Shown here in pieces: positions 51,731 through 60,479 of a stretch of DNA of 64,000 nucleotides. The notes beneath the pieces are model-generated. The model worked only from the letters and a program-made list of their open reading frames with translations. It ran no database searches and had not been told where the DNA came from. The DNA comes from UBA1765 sp045629945. GTDB taxonomy: Bacteria > Fibrobacterota > Fibrobacteria > Fibrobacterales > Fibrobacteraceae. The stretch covers positions 69,452-133,451 of the forward strand of contig JAZQSE010000035.1 of NCBI GenBank assembly GCA_045629945.1, written 5' to 3'. Each line of letters begins with the position of its first letter. Within the stretch, counting starts at the first letter, position 1. The position numbers and the translations under genes are program-made.

Positions 51731-51843
51731 TGCTTTGCGTTAGGGGGCGTTGCACGGATGTGGCGAGACGCGTAAGCGGCTCGATGAGCCGAGCGGGCGT
51801 AGGCGAGCAGCACCCGACCTAGCCGTAGGCTAGGGAACGCCCA
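51731..51843. repeat. GC-rich structured element
   Basis: About 110 bases far above local GC. Ends carry GGGCGTT and AACGCCC as an inverted pair. Inside are GGCTC-GAT-GAGCC and CCTAGCC-GTA-GGCTAGG hairpins. It looks like a mosaic palindromic repeat or a structured RNA; no gene is seen in it. Confidence 0.6.
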
Positions 51844-51844
51844 T

Positions 51845-51877
51845 AAAAAAAGTGCCACCAAATAAGTGACACTTTTT
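51845..51877 (-). terminator. Terminator of the cadherin-like gene
   Basis: AAAAAGTGCCAC and GTGACACTTTTT pair with one mismatch around a 7-base loop. It lies 24 bases beyond the stop on the minus strand; A- and T-runs make it usable from either side. Confidence 0.75.
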
Positions 51878-51900
51878 ATAAGATTCTTTCTGAAAATTTT

Positions 51901-54900
51901 CTAGAATTTCGGTGCTAATTTCCACACGCCAAGATTCGTTTTTAAAATCATAGGCTTGCAAGAATTATCAATCATATTAGAAATTTCATTTTCTAATACA
52001 GGCGCATTTTTGCTGAATAATACGTGGCCAGTTAAATCCAAAAGTTTCACAGAGCCTTTTGCATTTTGTAAAGAATGCTTCCAGGATTTTTGAGCGTTTA
52101 CCAAGGATTTTTCAAAGCCTGTGGTTCCGCCGACATCAAAGACAATTGTTGCAACTGTCGTGTCGGCAACATCAATAGCGCCAACTCTTATGCGATAAAT
52201 TCCTGCTGCTAAATCAATCGATTCATTTTTCGGGCGAACCAACAAAATGGAATTTTCAATTTCAACAATAAGACTGTTGTTAGAAGAAGTCACAACATAA
52301 GTCAAAGTGTCGCCATCAACATCTGAGAAAAGAGAATCCAATTCTATTTCTTGTTGCCAGCCAGAGGCTTCTACAACGATTGTGTCACGGTGGAGAACTT
52401 TTGGCAAATCGTTTACTGGCGTAATGTCTATGACAAATGAAAGAACAGCAGGCTTTGTGCCTTCAATGCTATCGGTTGCAATTACATTCACAATAGCTTT
52501 GCCACAAGAATCTTTAGCCACTTTTATGTTCATGTAACCACCAGTTGTCCATGAAATATTCAGTTTACCATCTGGGTTTTCAGCTGAATAATAAAGAGCA
52601 TCGCCTTCTGGATCTTCAAACCAGCTCTTGATTTGAGCTTTTGTGTATTTTAATGTTCCTGTGTAATCTTCTTTTACGGTTGTGTTTAATGTATCTACAA
52701 CTGCAACAACAATCGGACCATCGTTTCTATCGAGAACACTAATCGTTACAGTTGCTTGTTCAGAAGAAACATTAGCTTCGTTTTTAACAATGTATGTAAA
52801 TGAATCCGTGCCGATAAAATCTTCATTAGGCGTATAAATAAAAGAGCCGTCCGAATTTAATGTTAAGGCGCCGTGTGTTGTGGAATCCACTAAGAATACA
52901 AAGAGTTCAGAATTGCCATCTGGGTCTTCGTCATTTGAAAGAACACCATTTTTAATAGCAATGGTTAAAGTAGAATCTTCAAGTGCATTATAAGAATCGT
53001 CATTTGCAATTGGAGCATCGCTGACTGGGAGAATTTCTACTTCAAAAGAAACGCCAACAGAATCACCTGCAGAATCTTTTGCGTAAAGTGTTACAATAGC
53101 TGTTCCATTTTTGTTTAATTCAGGAAAAAGCGCAATAATAAATTGCGTTGCATTTTGAGTTAAACTAGCCTTTACTAAACCATTTGTTGAAACGCTGTAT
53201 TGCAAATTTTCAGTAGCCGTTTCTTTATCCGCAAAGATAACTTCGGACTTGTTTACATAAATGATTTTTGAAGCGAAATCTTCTTCAAGAGAGTCTAAGT
53301 TTGGCAACGTTCCTGTAACTGTTGGTTTATCATTTACGTCTTTTACAACAATAGAGACTGTTACCGTGGGCGAAATACCAACAGAATCTGTTAAAGTGTA
53401 AGTCCAGGAATCAACACCAGAAAAATCTGCATGAGGTGTATAAACAAAAGAACCATCATCGGCTAATTCAAGAGTTCCATTTACCGGATTGGTATAAGAA
53501 TTGATTGAGAATATATCGCCATCAAAGTCAGTATCATTTACAAGAATCCCTTTTTCTTTAGAAACAGAAAGGACAGAATCTTCTAAAACTTCGTAGCGAT
53601 CATTTACACCTGTAGGTGGATTTTGTCTATCAACTACAGTAATGTTGTTTGTATAAATAGCCATTTGAGAATCTTTATCGGTTGCAAGAATGGCAAGGCT
53701 TGCTGCTCCCGAAATATTCGCTTTTGGAACTATTGTCAAAGTATCATTTTTCTTTGTTACGATGAGAATACCAGAGTTTGGTTCTACAGAATAAATGATG
53801 TTTAAAGAATCATCATCTTTATCGGAGAACATTGATTTTAAAGCGTATTTTAAAGTATCGCCTTCATAGAGAGTAGCATTTTCTGTTTCTGTGTAAGGAG
53901 GCATAAGAACAGGAGCGAATTTTGGCAATTCACAAGAACCTGTAAAACCGAGTTGTAAAATTTCAATGTCACCCGTTTTATTTGCTTTGCCTTTCAATTC
54001 AAATTGTAATGCCGCAATGCGATTTAAATCTAAGACAGCGTCATAGCCCCAACCCTGTTCTTGTGAAAAACTAGCAAAAGGCATTTCTACAATAGTGTAA
54101 GAATCAGCTGCTTTTAAATCAAATCCAAAATAATTCCCGTTATTTAAAGCAATGCCTTCTTGAATAAGTTGCAAGCGCACGCCCGAATTAGAACGATAAG
54201 CAACGCAAAGTCCAGATTCTTTAGAAATATCAACAAAAGAATCAGAAACATCAAAAGGCATTTTTAATCCAGCCGTTGGGTAACCTGTTCCTTTTAAAGT
54301 GGCGTTAAAACCAACAGAACCTGTTGTAGAAAGAAATTCCTGAACAGAGCTGATTTCAGAACTTTCTGTCACATAAGTGCTAAATGCAGCACCAAAAGTA
54401 TTTACAGGACTTGCAGGAGTTTCACTTGCGGAATTCCAAAAAGGTGTTGTTGATGAAATAACTTTCCCTGATGCCGGAATATTTGTTGTATCGCAAACAT
54501 TTCCAAGACCAATTTGTAAAATATCAAGAGTCAAAGAAGAATCCGTTTTAGCGTAATTCCCTTTGTAGCTAAATTGCATCCCTTTGTGGTTATTTAAACT
54601 CCAAGAGACTTTTTTACCCCAACCTTCTTGAGCTAAACTTGTAAATGGAATATACAAAGCTTTGTAAGTTTCAGAAGCTGGGACTTTTATTCCCCAAAAA
54701 TCACTATCGGTAATAGTGGATTGGCTCATATCAAGCCTGAATGGTTGTGAAGAGCGATAAGTTAAACAAACGCCAGAACCACTCAACGATTTAACAGCCC
54801 CTTCTTCTTGCCAGTTAAAGCCGACACCAGCACTTTGGTTTTTGCCAGATTTTACAGAAAGCAAGATTTTCATTTCTTGTTCTGTATTTTGATAAATTGC

Positions 54901-55017
54901 TGTACCATTAGATTCCCAATTAAACCAATCAGAAACAGATGTACTAGTTGGTGTCCATACAACATCTGCAAATGCCGTCAAAGGCAAAAACAATGAACCG
55001 AGCAGAAACTTTCTCAT
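51901..55017 (-). CDS. Large secreted protein with CBM11-like and cadherin-like repeats
   Basis: Exported surface or extracellular protein of 1038 residues. Signal peptide 1-18 (ending TAFA). Two CBM11-like beta-sandwich modules at about 20-185 and 195-360 (paired FDFNW/GWG-type segments, VCLTYRSS and VAYRSN). Then at least five cadherin/tandem-95 type repeats, 365-960, with acidic calcium-binding loops such as NDTDFDGD and NDEDPDGN. The C-terminal 75 residues (VKLLDLTGHVLFS ... LKTNLGVWKLAP) look like a secretion-sorting tail of the T9SS or Fibrobacter kind. Likely a cell-surface adhesin or cellulose-binding protein. Its leader has GTTTGGGTTAAA, as has the esterase gene at 57340. Confidence 0.8.
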   Translation of the reverse strand: MRKFLLGSLFLPLTAFADVVWTPTSTSVSDWFNWESNGTAIYQNTEQEMKILLSVKSGKNQSAGVGFNWQEEGAVKSLSGSGVCLTYRSSQPFRLDMSQSTITDSDFWGIKVPASETYKALYIPFTSLAQEGWGKKVSWSLNNHKGMQFSYKGNYAKTDSSLTLDILQIGLGNVCDTTNIPASGKVISSTTPFWNSASETPASPVNTFGAAFSTYVTESSEISSVQEFLSTTGSVGFNATLKGTGYPTAGLKMPFDVSDSFVDISKESGLCVAYRSNSGVRLQLIQEGIALNNGNYFGFDLKAADSYTIVEMPFASFSQEQGWGYDAVLDLNRIAALQFELKGKANKTGDIEILQLGFTGSCELPKFAPVLMPPYTETENATLYEGDTLKYALKSMFSDKDDDSLNIIYSVEPNSGILIVTKKNDTLTIVPKANISGAASLAILATDKDSQMAIYTNNITVVDRQNPPTGVNDRYEVLEDSVLSVSKEKGILVNDTDFDGDIFSINSYTNPVNGTLELADDGSFVYTPHADFSGVDSWTYTLTDSVGISPTVTVSIVVKDVNDKPTVTGTLPNLDSLEEDFASKIIYVNKSEVIFADKETATENLQYSVSTNGLVKASLTQNATQFIIALFPELNKNGTAIVTLYAKDSAGDSVGVSFEVEILPVSDAPIANDDSYNALEDSTLTIAIKNGVLSNDEDPDGNSELFVFLVDSTTHGALTLNSDGSFIYTPNEDFIGTDSFTYIVKNEANVSSEQATVTISVLDRNDGPIVVAVVDTLNTTVKEDYTGTLKYTKAQIKSWFEDPEGDALYYSAENPDGKLNISWTTGGYMNIKVAKDSCGKAIVNVIATDSIEGTKPAVLSFVIDITPVNDLPKVLHRDTIVVEASGWQQEIELDSLFSDVDGDTLTYVVTSSNNSLIVEIENSILLVRPKNESIDLAAGIYRIRVGAIDVADTTVATIVFDVGGTTGFEKSLVNAQKSWKHSLQNAKGSVKLLDLTGHVLFSKNAPVLENEISNMIDNSCKPMILKTNLGVWKLAPKF

Positions 55018-55037
55018 GGAGTCTCCTTTTTGTTTTG

Positions 55038-55049
55038 TTTAACCCAAAC
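55038..55049 (-). promoter_or_regulatory. Shared leader motif, copy 1
   Basis: GTTTGGGTTAAA read on the minus strand, 20 bases upstream of the start of the cadherin-like gene. The same 12 bases stand upstream of the esterase gene at 57317-57328. Confidence 0.4.
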
Positions 55050-55261
55050 CACCGAAAGTAAAAAATAATAAAATGGTATACTTTTATAAAGGCTATTTAT
55101 AGTCATTTGTTTCGCTTATATAGAACAACAATAGCTTGTAAACAGAAATCATTAGATTTTTATTTTTTTATAACGTTTTTACGTCTTTTTTATTGATTTT
55201 TTAAGTAATAAAACATAAATTCAAGCCAATAAAAATCCAAAAACCCTTTAAGAGGCTAATT

Positions 55262-57190
55262 ATGAACCTCCGATTCCTTAAACCCACTCTATTTTTATCT
55301 GTGGCAAGTTTGCTTATGCTCGCTTGTAGCGATGACAGCAGTTCTTCTGTAGAAATGGAAGAAATCAGCAGCTCTTCTGTCGTAGAAGGAGATATTAATA
55401 CTGAAGAACCAAGTGATTCTCTTTCTTCTGCAGAACCAGATCCAGAAACTCCTTCTAGCTCTTCTGCCGCTCCTTTAAAAGGGGTTTTGGTAGATGACTT
55501 TGAAGACGGCAATATGGTAAGCCTTTTAGATGAAGGTTGGTACACTTACACCGATGAAGGTAATAGTGGAGCTTCTACCGTTTCTTTCCTAACAGATGCC
55601 GATGGTTATTGGGCAGCTGCAAGCGAAGGTTATGAATCTTCTTATTCGCTTTCTTTGAGCTACAGATTAGATAAAGGTAATTACGAATTTGACCCATACG
55701 TTGGTTGGGGCGTTAATGTGCCTGCAAGCGTCAACAGAAATGCTATTGGTGGTCTTTCTTATTGGTATAAAGGCGGAAAGCACACTGTTCGCGTAGAAAC
55801 TTCGGACATAACCGATCACGATGTGCATAGCTACACCGTAAACGCATCTTATGCCAACTGGAAATTAGTGACGGTTCGCTTCCAAGACCTTATGCAAGAA
55901 GGCTGGGGCATACCTGTTGACTTCAACAAAGAAAATATCACAGCTATCAGTTTCCAGGCAAAAGGCTCTTCCAAAGTTCGTGAAGACTCTCTTCGCATCG
56001 ATTACCTCTACTTGATGGATACGAGTGAAGTTGCAAAAGATCAGCCTGACATGGTTATCAGAGCTCCAGAAATTCCAGCAGTAGAAATTGGCGATATTGC
56101 TATTTCTAACCCACTCCAAGAAAAAGCGATGAAATACTTGGATAAGGGCGTTAATTTCACAAACTGGTTAGAAGAAGCTAAAGGTCGTTTTGCTGGTTTT
56201 GAAGGCGCTCCTTACGGAAAAGAAGATGTTAAGAACTTAGCCGATAATGGTTTCAAAGCATTGCGCTTGCCTATCGACTTAGACCTCTATGCCAATAACC
56301 GCGACAAATTCGTTGCAGGAACCGACAGCGTTCTTTTAATGGACACGACCACCCTTTGGACTGTTCTTGACTCTTTTGTAAATTGGACTGGCGAATACGG
56401 AATTTCTTTAACTATTGACTACCACGAATACGATGGAAGTTTCAGCGTAGAAAGTTCCGCCGATCCTCAATACAGAAAAATGGTAGCCAATGTTTGGAAA
56501 ACCGTTGCCGCTCGCTATGCAGACAATCCTCGTGAAGATATTTTCTATGAACTCTTGAACGAACCAGGCATGAACAGCAATGGAAAAATCAAAAAAGAAA
56601 ATTGGACTCTCACAGCCCAAGAAATGATTGATTCCATTCGTGCTGTAGATACCAAGCACACCATTCTCTTTGGCGATGTGCAATGGTACGATATCAAGGA
56701 ACTAGAAACTCGTGAACCATTCACAGACGATAATATCGTTTATGTCATTCACTCTTATGAACCATTTATTTTCACTCACCAAGGTGCTAGCTGGGGCGAA
56801 ACTGCTACCTTGAAAAACATTCCATTCCCGTATGATTCTACAAAGTGGTCCACATTCTCTTCTGATTTCGGTGTAAGGAAAAACACTGCAAGCTGGGTAA
56901 AGACCGCCGTAAAGAATTACTACAAAACTGGTAGCAAAGAATATATTATCAACTTGATTCTTCCTGCTAAAAAGTGGGCAGTCACCAATAACGTTCCTAT
57001 TATTATTAACGAATACGGAGCATACGGTTTACGCGCAGATACAGAATCTCGTTTGAACTATATGCGCGCTATGCACGAAATTAGCGATACACTTCAGATT
57101 CCAATGCAACACTGGGGTTATGAAGGCGGATTCTCGCTATTTGAAAATGGCAAATTAATTGATGGCATGAAAGAAGCTATGGGTTTATAA
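55262..57190 (+). CDS. GH5 glycanase lipoprotein with CBM11
   Basis: Surface lipoprotein cellulase-type enzyme, 642 residues. Lipobox LMLAC puts the lipid on Cys22. A Ser/Glu-rich linker (23-70, runs of Ser) leads to a CBM11-like beta-sandwich, about 75-255, probably binding beta-glucan. The GH5 catalytic domain covers about 285-642: LRLPIDL near 335, HEYDGS near 391, the acid/base Glu434 in LLNEPG, HSYEPFIFTHQG near 496, and the nucleophile Glu584 in IIINEYGAYG. It would cut internal beta-1,4 links in cellulose or mixed glucan. Ser-rich linkers after a lipobox are typical of Fibrobacter. Single-gene unit with terminator. Confidence 0.9.
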   Translation: MNLRFLKPTLFLSVASLLMLACSDDSSSSVEMEEISSSSVVEGDINTEEPSDSLSSAEPDPETPSSSSAAPLKGVLVDDFEDGNMVSLLDEGWYTYTDEGNSGASTVSFLTDADGYWAAASEGYESSYSLSLSYRLDKGNYEFDPYVGWGVNVPASVNRNAIGGLSYWYKGGKHTVRVETSDITDHDVHSYTVNASYANWKLVTVRFQDLMQEGWGIPVDFNKENITAISFQAKGSSKVREDSLRIDYLYLMDTSEVAKDQPDMVIRAPEIPAVEIGDIAISNPLQEKAMKYLDKGVNFTNWLEEAKGRFAGFEGAPYGKEDVKNLADNGFKALRLPIDLDLYANNRDKFVAGTDSVLLMDTTTLWTVLDSFVNWTGEYGISLTIDYHEYDGSFSVESSADPQYRKMVANVWKTVAARYADNPREDIFYELLNEPGMNSNGKIKKENWTLTAQEMIDSIRAVDTKHTILFGDVQWYDIKELETREPFTDDNIVYVIHSYEPFIFTHQGASWGETATLKNIPFPYDSTKWSTFSSDFGVRKNTASWVKTAVKNYYKTGSKEYIINLILPAKKWAVTNNVPIIINEYGAYGLRADTESRLNYMRAMHEISDTLQIPMQHWGYEGGFSLFENGKLIDGMKEAMGL

Positions 57191-57212
57191 AAACCCTCTG
57201 AATCGTAAACCT

Positions 57213-57241
57213 CTCCTCCGAAAATTCGGAGGAGTTTTTTT
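57213..57241 (+). terminator. Terminator after the GH5 lipoprotein gene
   Basis: CTCCTCCGAA and TTCGGAGGAG pair perfectly around AA, followed by a T-run. Confidence 0.92.
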
Positions 57242-57316
57242 GTGGATTATTTATCCACAAAAAAAGTAATCAACTGAGTATTTTTTAGCCAAATAGACTT
57301 TATTTTTTGTCTAAGT

Positions 57317-57328
57317 GTTTGGGTTAAA
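57317..57328 (+). promoter_or_regulatory. Shared leader motif, copy 2
   Basis: GTTTGGGTTAAA, directly followed by the AGGAG ribosome site of the esterase gene. Confidence 0.4.
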
Positions 57329-57339
57329 AGGAGAAAAAA

Positions 57340-58827
57340 ATGAAAAAGAATTTCACGGCTTTGTTTTTAACTTTTGCCGCAAGCCTTTGTTGTCATGCCT
57401 ACACGCTCCAAGGGACCGTTAATAATACTGATGGGCAAGCCATTTCAAATGCAAAAGTACATCTTACTGTTTCTGGAAACGAAACTTTTACCGATAACCA
57501 AGGTAAATTTGTGCTTTCTGGCGAAGAAAATGGTAGTGACGCCATTCACTTTAATTCAAAAATACCAGGCAATTTTAGTTTAAACGGCAGTATTTTAAAT
57601 TATTCTCAATCAAATGGTTCTCCTTTGCAAATTAAAATTTTTGACTTTGTCGGTAACCAAATTTTTAGCGAAACATTGCAAGGCCAGGGTTCTTTAGACC
57701 TCTCTCAAACTGTAAAATCAAAAGGCAATTACCTTGCCCGCATAAAAATGGGGTCTGCACAAAAAACTATCCGTTTTACTTCTAACGGAAACAAATCTTC
57801 TGTTATGGCTTTTACAAGTCGCTCTAAAGTTTTAAAAAAGAGTTTAGCTGAAACTTTAGAAGTAACAGCTAATGGTTATGACACATTGCGAGTAGCACTC
57901 ACAAACCTTGACACTACACTTACACTTATTTTAAGCAAAACATTTAAAGAACAAACTTACGCTTTTGGCTATGCACTTAAAAATAGCCCTACTCCAAGTA
58001 AAGGCTGTGGTGTAACTTCAAAACTTCAAGAAGTAGGCTCTAACCCGAATGCTAAAAAATACAGTTTAAATAGCGCTGGCCTAAATCGTGAATACTGGGT
58101 CACTCTACCAAAAAATTACGACAACAAAAAACCATATAAAATTCTTTTTGCAATGCATTGCATGGGTAGTAACGCAGAAGACTTTACTTACCACACACCA
58201 GATCAAGACCACCCATCTCCATATTATGGCCAACAAGAACTAGATAAAAACAATGAATTTATTTTTGTAGCCCCTCGTGGTGATACCGATGGCATGCCAT
58301 GGCGCACAAGCGACAACAAAGACCATATTTTCTTTGATGAACTATTAACACTTCTTGAAGAAAACTATTGTATCGACACTTCACGTGTATTTGTGACTGG
58401 CTTTAGCTTTGGTTCTATGGTTACAAACTCTCTTGCTCAAGTATTCCAGCATCGCATTCGTGCTGTAGCCGTTTACGCTGTAGCTGATTGGAATATTTAT
58501 ATCCCACAAAATGCAGGCAAACCAATCGCTTGGATGGATGTCCACGGGACACAAGATGGTCTTTGCTCTTATGATCGTGTAGATAGTTCTGTTGACAGAA
58601 TACTTGCCAATAATGGCCCAGACGGAACCGATGCTCGCGGCGAAAAAGCAGAAAAATACCCTGGTTATGGCCCTCACGTTTGTTATGACTTTAAAAATGT
58701 AGACCCACGTTTCCCAGTAAAACTCTGTACATGGAATGGTGGCCACCAATGGACCGCTTACGACGAAGGCAACTGGCAGAATACCTGGGTTCCAAAAGAA
58801 GTCTACAACTTCTTTGATCAATTCTAA
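57340..58827 (+). CDS. Secreted CE1-type esterase with N-terminal modules
   Basis: Exported esterase of the PHB-depolymerase/feruloyl-esterase group, probably removing feruloyl or acetyl groups from xylan. Signal peptide 1-20. Residues about 21-90 form a carboxypeptidase-regulatory-like beta domain (LQGTVNNTDGQAISNAKV), followed by a module (85-150) that resembles a sorting-tail fold placed internally (IKIFDFVGNQIFS ... GNYLARIKMG). Catalytic domain 205-495: nucleophile Ser356 in GFSFGS, probable Asp406 in MDVHGTQDG, His469 in NGGHQW, oxyanion region MHCMGS near 268. Start ATG with AGGAG. Placed among glycanases, so hemicellulose side-chain removal fits. Confidence 0.85.
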   Translation: MKKNFTALFLTFAASLCCHAYTLQGTVNNTDGQAISNAKVHLTVSGNETFTDNQGKFVLSGEENGSDAIHFNSKIPGNFSLNGSILNYSQSNGSPLQIKIFDFVGNQIFSETLQGQGSLDLSQTVKSKGNYLARIKMGSAQKTIRFTSNGNKSSVMAFTSRSKVLKKSLAETLEVTANGYDTLRVALTNLDTTLTLILSKTFKEQTYAFGYALKNSPTPSKGCGVTSKLQEVGSNPNAKKYSLNSAGLNREYWVTLPKNYDNKKPYKILFAMHCMGSNAEDFTYHTPDQDHPSPYYGQQELDKNNEFIFVAPRGDTDGMPWRTSDNKDHIFFDELLTLLEENYCIDTSRVFVTGFSFGSMVTNSLAQVFQHRIRAVAVYAVADWNIYIPQNAGKPIAWMDVHGTQDGLCSYDRVDSSVDRILANNGPDGTDARGEKAEKYPGYGPHVCYDFKNVDPRFPVKLCTWNGGHQWTAYDEGNWQNTWVPKEVYNFFDQF

Positions 58828-58858
58828 GTTCTCTCAAATAAACACCCATAATACACAG

Positions 58859-58895
58859 AAAATCCTCCGAATCTTCGGAGGATTTTTTCTTTTTG
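58859..58895 (+). terminator. Terminator between esterase and glmM genes
   Basis: AAATCCTCCGAA and TTCGGAGGATTT form the stem and TTTTTTCTTTTT follows. The opposite strand also gives a T-rich end, so it likely serves both convergent genes. Confidence 0.9.
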
Positions 58896-58919
58896 TAAAA
58901 GCTAAAAACTGACTTTATA

Positions 58920-60260
58920 TCAAATCAATTTTTCAACTTGAGCACAAAGGCGTTCTGCTTCTTCTTGAGTGGAAGCTTCTGCAATCACGCGAATCACTGG
59001 CTCTGTATTTGAAGCGCGCACATGCACCCAGGACTTTTCATGAGAAAGCCAAAGTCCATCGCGTTCATCTGAATTCCAGCCAAAAAATTCTTGCTTTACT
59101 AAAGGCAAAATTTCAGCAACCGATTTAGAGCCCAATTCAAATTTCTTTTTAGGCATCGCATAACTTGGATTTTCCTTCACAAATTTTTCCGGACCGCCAT
59201 TATGACGCGCCATCCAGGAAAGTACAAGAGCCACAGCCACTAAAGAATCTCTACCATAATGCAAAGCAGGCAAAATAACGCCACCATTACCTTCGCCACC
59301 AATCACGCAAGATTCTTCCATCATCTGTAAGCTTACATTAATTTCGCCCACTTTTGCACGAGAACACTTGCAGCCATATTTTTCAGCCACATCTTCGTTC
59401 ATGCGGCTAGTAGAAAGGTTAATGCAAACATTCCCTGGCTTTTGTGAAAGCACTTCTTCCGTAGCAATAGCAAGCGTATATTCTTCGCCAATTGCCCGAC
59501 CCTCGCCACACACAATTGCACAGCGATCTGCATCAGGGTCAAGTGCAAAACCAACAGCGCAATTATTTTCAAGAACCACTTTAGACAAATCGCCCAAATG
59601 CTCCGGAATCGGTTCAGCGCCACGTGGAAAATTTCCATCCGGAGAACAATGCACACGCACCACTTCGCAACCAAGTTCTTCAAGCAACCGTGGCACAATC
59701 AAAGAACCAGCGCCATTCACCGCATCAATCGCCACTTTAAATTTCGCCTTACGAATGGCTTGTACATCAACAAACGGAATAGCAAGCGTTCCTTGAATAT
59801 GCACTGAATCTGCGTCATCTAAAAATTCATACGTGCCCATTTCTTTATAATCAGGGAACGAAAATTTTCCTGCATCGGCCAAAGCAAAAAGTTTTTTCAC
59901 GTCGTCTGGACCAAGAAACAAACCCTTAGCATTCAAAAACTTCAACGCGTTCCATTCAAGCGGATTATGGCTTGCTGTAATAATAATCCCGGCATCAGCA
60001 TTTAACTCTGTCACCAAAATTTCAACAGACGGCGTAGTCGCAAGACCAGCATCAATCACATCCACTCCACAAAGGCGACAAAAACCAGCAATCATCTGCA
60101 CAATCGCTTCGCCCGTTGGACGGCTATCTCGACCAATCACAATTTTTTTAGCATTTGTAATTTCAAGAAACGCCTTCGTGTGCGAAAACAAAACCTGAGG
60201 TGTAAGCGAATCGCCCACAACACCTCTAATACCAGAAACAGAACGCATCAATTTCGACAT
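58920..60260 (-). CDS. glmM: Phosphoglucosamine mutase-type phosphohexomutase
   Basis: Alpha-D-phosphohexomutase, 446 residues, most like GlmM, which turns glucosamine-6-phosphate into glucosamine-1-phosphate for UDP-GlcNAc. Four family signatures: the phosphoserine loop TASHNPLEWNALK near residue 96 with the catalytic Ser, metal loop ALDPDADRCAI near 237, substrate loop GEGNGGV near 318, and phosphate-binding RASNTEPVIRV near 415. N-terminal SVSGIRGVVG is the usual start. Residue choice in the sugar loop cannot separate phosphoglucosamine from phosphomannose or phosphoglucose use with certainty. Not in an operon. Confidence 0.85.
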   Translation of the reverse strand: MSKLMRSVSGIRGVVGDSLTPQVLFSHTKAFLEITNAKKIVIGRDSRPTGEAIVQMIAGFCRLCGVDVIDAGLATTPSVEILVTELNADAGIIITASHNPLEWNALKFLNAKGLFLGPDDVKKLFALADAGKFSFPDYKEMGTYEFLDDADSVHIQGTLAIPFVDVQAIRKAKFKVAIDAVNGAGSLIVPRLLEELGCEVVRVHCSPDGNFPRGAEPIPEHLGDLSKVVLENNCAVGFALDPDADRCAIVCGEGRAIGEEYTLAIATEEVLSQKPGNVCINLSTSRMNEDVAEKYGCKCSRAKVGEINVSLQMMEESCVIGGEGNGGVILPALHYGRDSLVAVALVLSWMARHNGGPEKFVKENPSYAMPKKKFELGSKSVAEILPLVKQEFFGWNSDERDGLWLSHEKSWVHVRASNTEPVIRVIAEASTQEEAERLCAQVEKLI

Positions 60261-60355
60261 AAAAATCCTTTGTTGAACGACAAAAAATTAGAAATTATCA
60301 ACAAAAATAAACACAACAAAATCGCAAAAATTAAAACCCTGTTCTAAAGGAATGG

Positions 60356-60374
60356 CAATTGCCTTTGGCAATTG
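60356..60374. promoter_or_regulatory. Inverted repeats upstream of the second GH5 gene
   Basis: CAATTGCC at 60356-60363 and GGCAATTG at 60367-60374 pair around TTT. Another palindrome, TTCCCATTATGGGAA, is at 60449-60463, just before the ribosome site. Either could be an operator for the glycanase gene. Confidence 0.4.
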
Positions 60375-60479
60375 GTCGACAAACCTTTATGTAATGAAAA
60401 TAAAAACAATTTCAAACTTCAAATAAATTAGATTTATAAAATGTTTATTTCCCATTATGGGAATTGTTTGGAGATTTGT

